A DNA stretch of 5,913 bases from Clostridiales bacterium. Lineage in GTDB: Bacteria > Bacillota > Clostridia > Lachnospirales > Lachnospiraceae. The number at the start of each line of letters is the position of its first letter. Position 1 is the stretch's first letter. The notes beneath the pieces are model-generated. The model did no database searches. It was given only the letters and a program-made list of their open reading frames with translations, and had not been told where the DNA came from. Shown here piece by piece: positions 5,597 through 5,913 of this stretch. Location: NCBI GenBank assembly GCA_012512995.1, contig JAAZDA010000032.1:1-5913 (forward strand), written 5' to 3'. The position numbers and the translations under genes were made by a program.

Positions 5597-5913
5597 ATGG
5601 CACGTGGAAAGAGTATCAATTTATTTTTAATGGACGGAGACGCCAATGGCATGATCAACTGCACATTGGCGAACTGGATAGGCATTGCATATAAGATTCC
5701 ACGTACCAGTCTGGATAAATGTAAAAGCCGGACGGATCTGAAACAGACAGGAGTTTACTTTTTGTTTGGAGTATCCGATACGACAGGGAAGCCAGTTGTC
5801 TACGTTGGCCAGGCAGGAAATCGCAAGAACGGCGAAGGCATTTTGAATCGTCTGCTGGAGCATAAACGGAACCCGAAGGAAGATTATTGGACTGAGGCTG
5901 TAGTTTTCACTAC
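5597..5913 (+). CDS. GIY-YIG nuclease-family protein (3' end outside window)
   Basis: The first 105 residues are visible and the frame is still open at the window end. After about 50 N-terminal residues (MARGKSINLF.., then IAYKIPRTSLDKC) the GIY-YIG fold starts: the GIY motif appears as GVY at 52-54 and the YIG motif as YVG at 69-71 (VVYVGQAG). Arg85 in ILNRLLEH is the candidate catalytic arginine. The catalytic glutamate expected later in the fold lies beyond the window. GIY-YIG enzymes cut DNA with one metal ion. Standalone bacterial proteins that begin like this often carry a DUF4357-type C-terminal region, which cannot be checked here. Close spacing and a strong Shine-Dalgarno point to an operon with the helicase-nuclease gene. 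The domain call is firm; the substrate is unknown. Confidence 0.85.
   Translation, partial: MARGKSINLFLMDGDANGMINCTLANWIGIAYKIPRTSLDKCKSRTDLKQTGVYFLFGVSDTTGKPVVYVGQAGNRKNGEGILNRLLEHKRNPKEDYWTEAVVFT

Noticed and set aside
1..5913. CRISPR array, tRNA or rRNA genes, riboswitch
   Set aside because: No regularly spaced repeats, tRNA-like cloverleaf or conserved RNA motif was seen. Nearly all of the window is coding, apart from the IS ends, the 147-bp IS promoter region and the 19-bp gap at 5578-5596.

Overview
The window most likely comes from a low-to-medium GC Gram-positive bacterium, plausibly a gut-type Clostridia/Firmicutes. This rests on strong AGGAGG-type ribosome binding sites, mixed-GC codon use and the type of insertion sequence; no ribosomal or housekeeping marker is present to confirm it. 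The window is accessory DNA holding one interrupted host gene, the insertion sequence (IS) that broke it, and the start of a second host gene.

Region by region: positions 1-2431 carry the 5' part, open at the window edge, of a large plus-strand gene for a RecD2-like superfamily 1B DNA helicase. Positions 2432-4547 are a complete 2116-bp IS1634-type element (IS4 clan) inserted in the opposite orientation. It has 29-bp imperfect terminal inverted repeats, a 569-residue DDE transposase, and a translationally coupled 80-residue coiled-coil ORF. A 22-bp perfect palindrome made of two copies of the inverted-repeat core sits over the presumed transposase promoter. Positions 4553-5577 resume the helicase gene in the same frame: the rest of the motor (GD, TVHKSQG and TAITR motifs) followed by a C-terminal PD-(D/E)XK-like nuclease domain. 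After a 19-bp gap with a strong Shine-Dalgarno, a GIY-YIG nuclease-family gene begins at 5597 and runs off the window.

The insertion can be undone on paper. A 5-bp duplication (ACCAC, 2427-2431 and 4548-4552) flanks the element, and removing the element plus one copy joins codon ..GAA-CCA-C to AA-AAA-GTG.. with no frameshift. This restores an uninterrupted product of at least 1151 residues. The allele therefore looks like a recent loss-of-function insertion into an otherwise undamaged gene.

The ancestral locus was probably a two-gene operon pairing a helicase-nuclease fusion with a GIY-YIG protein. That is a plausible mobile or anti-phage DNA-processing module. The defence role is inferred from architecture alone; nothing in the window proves it.
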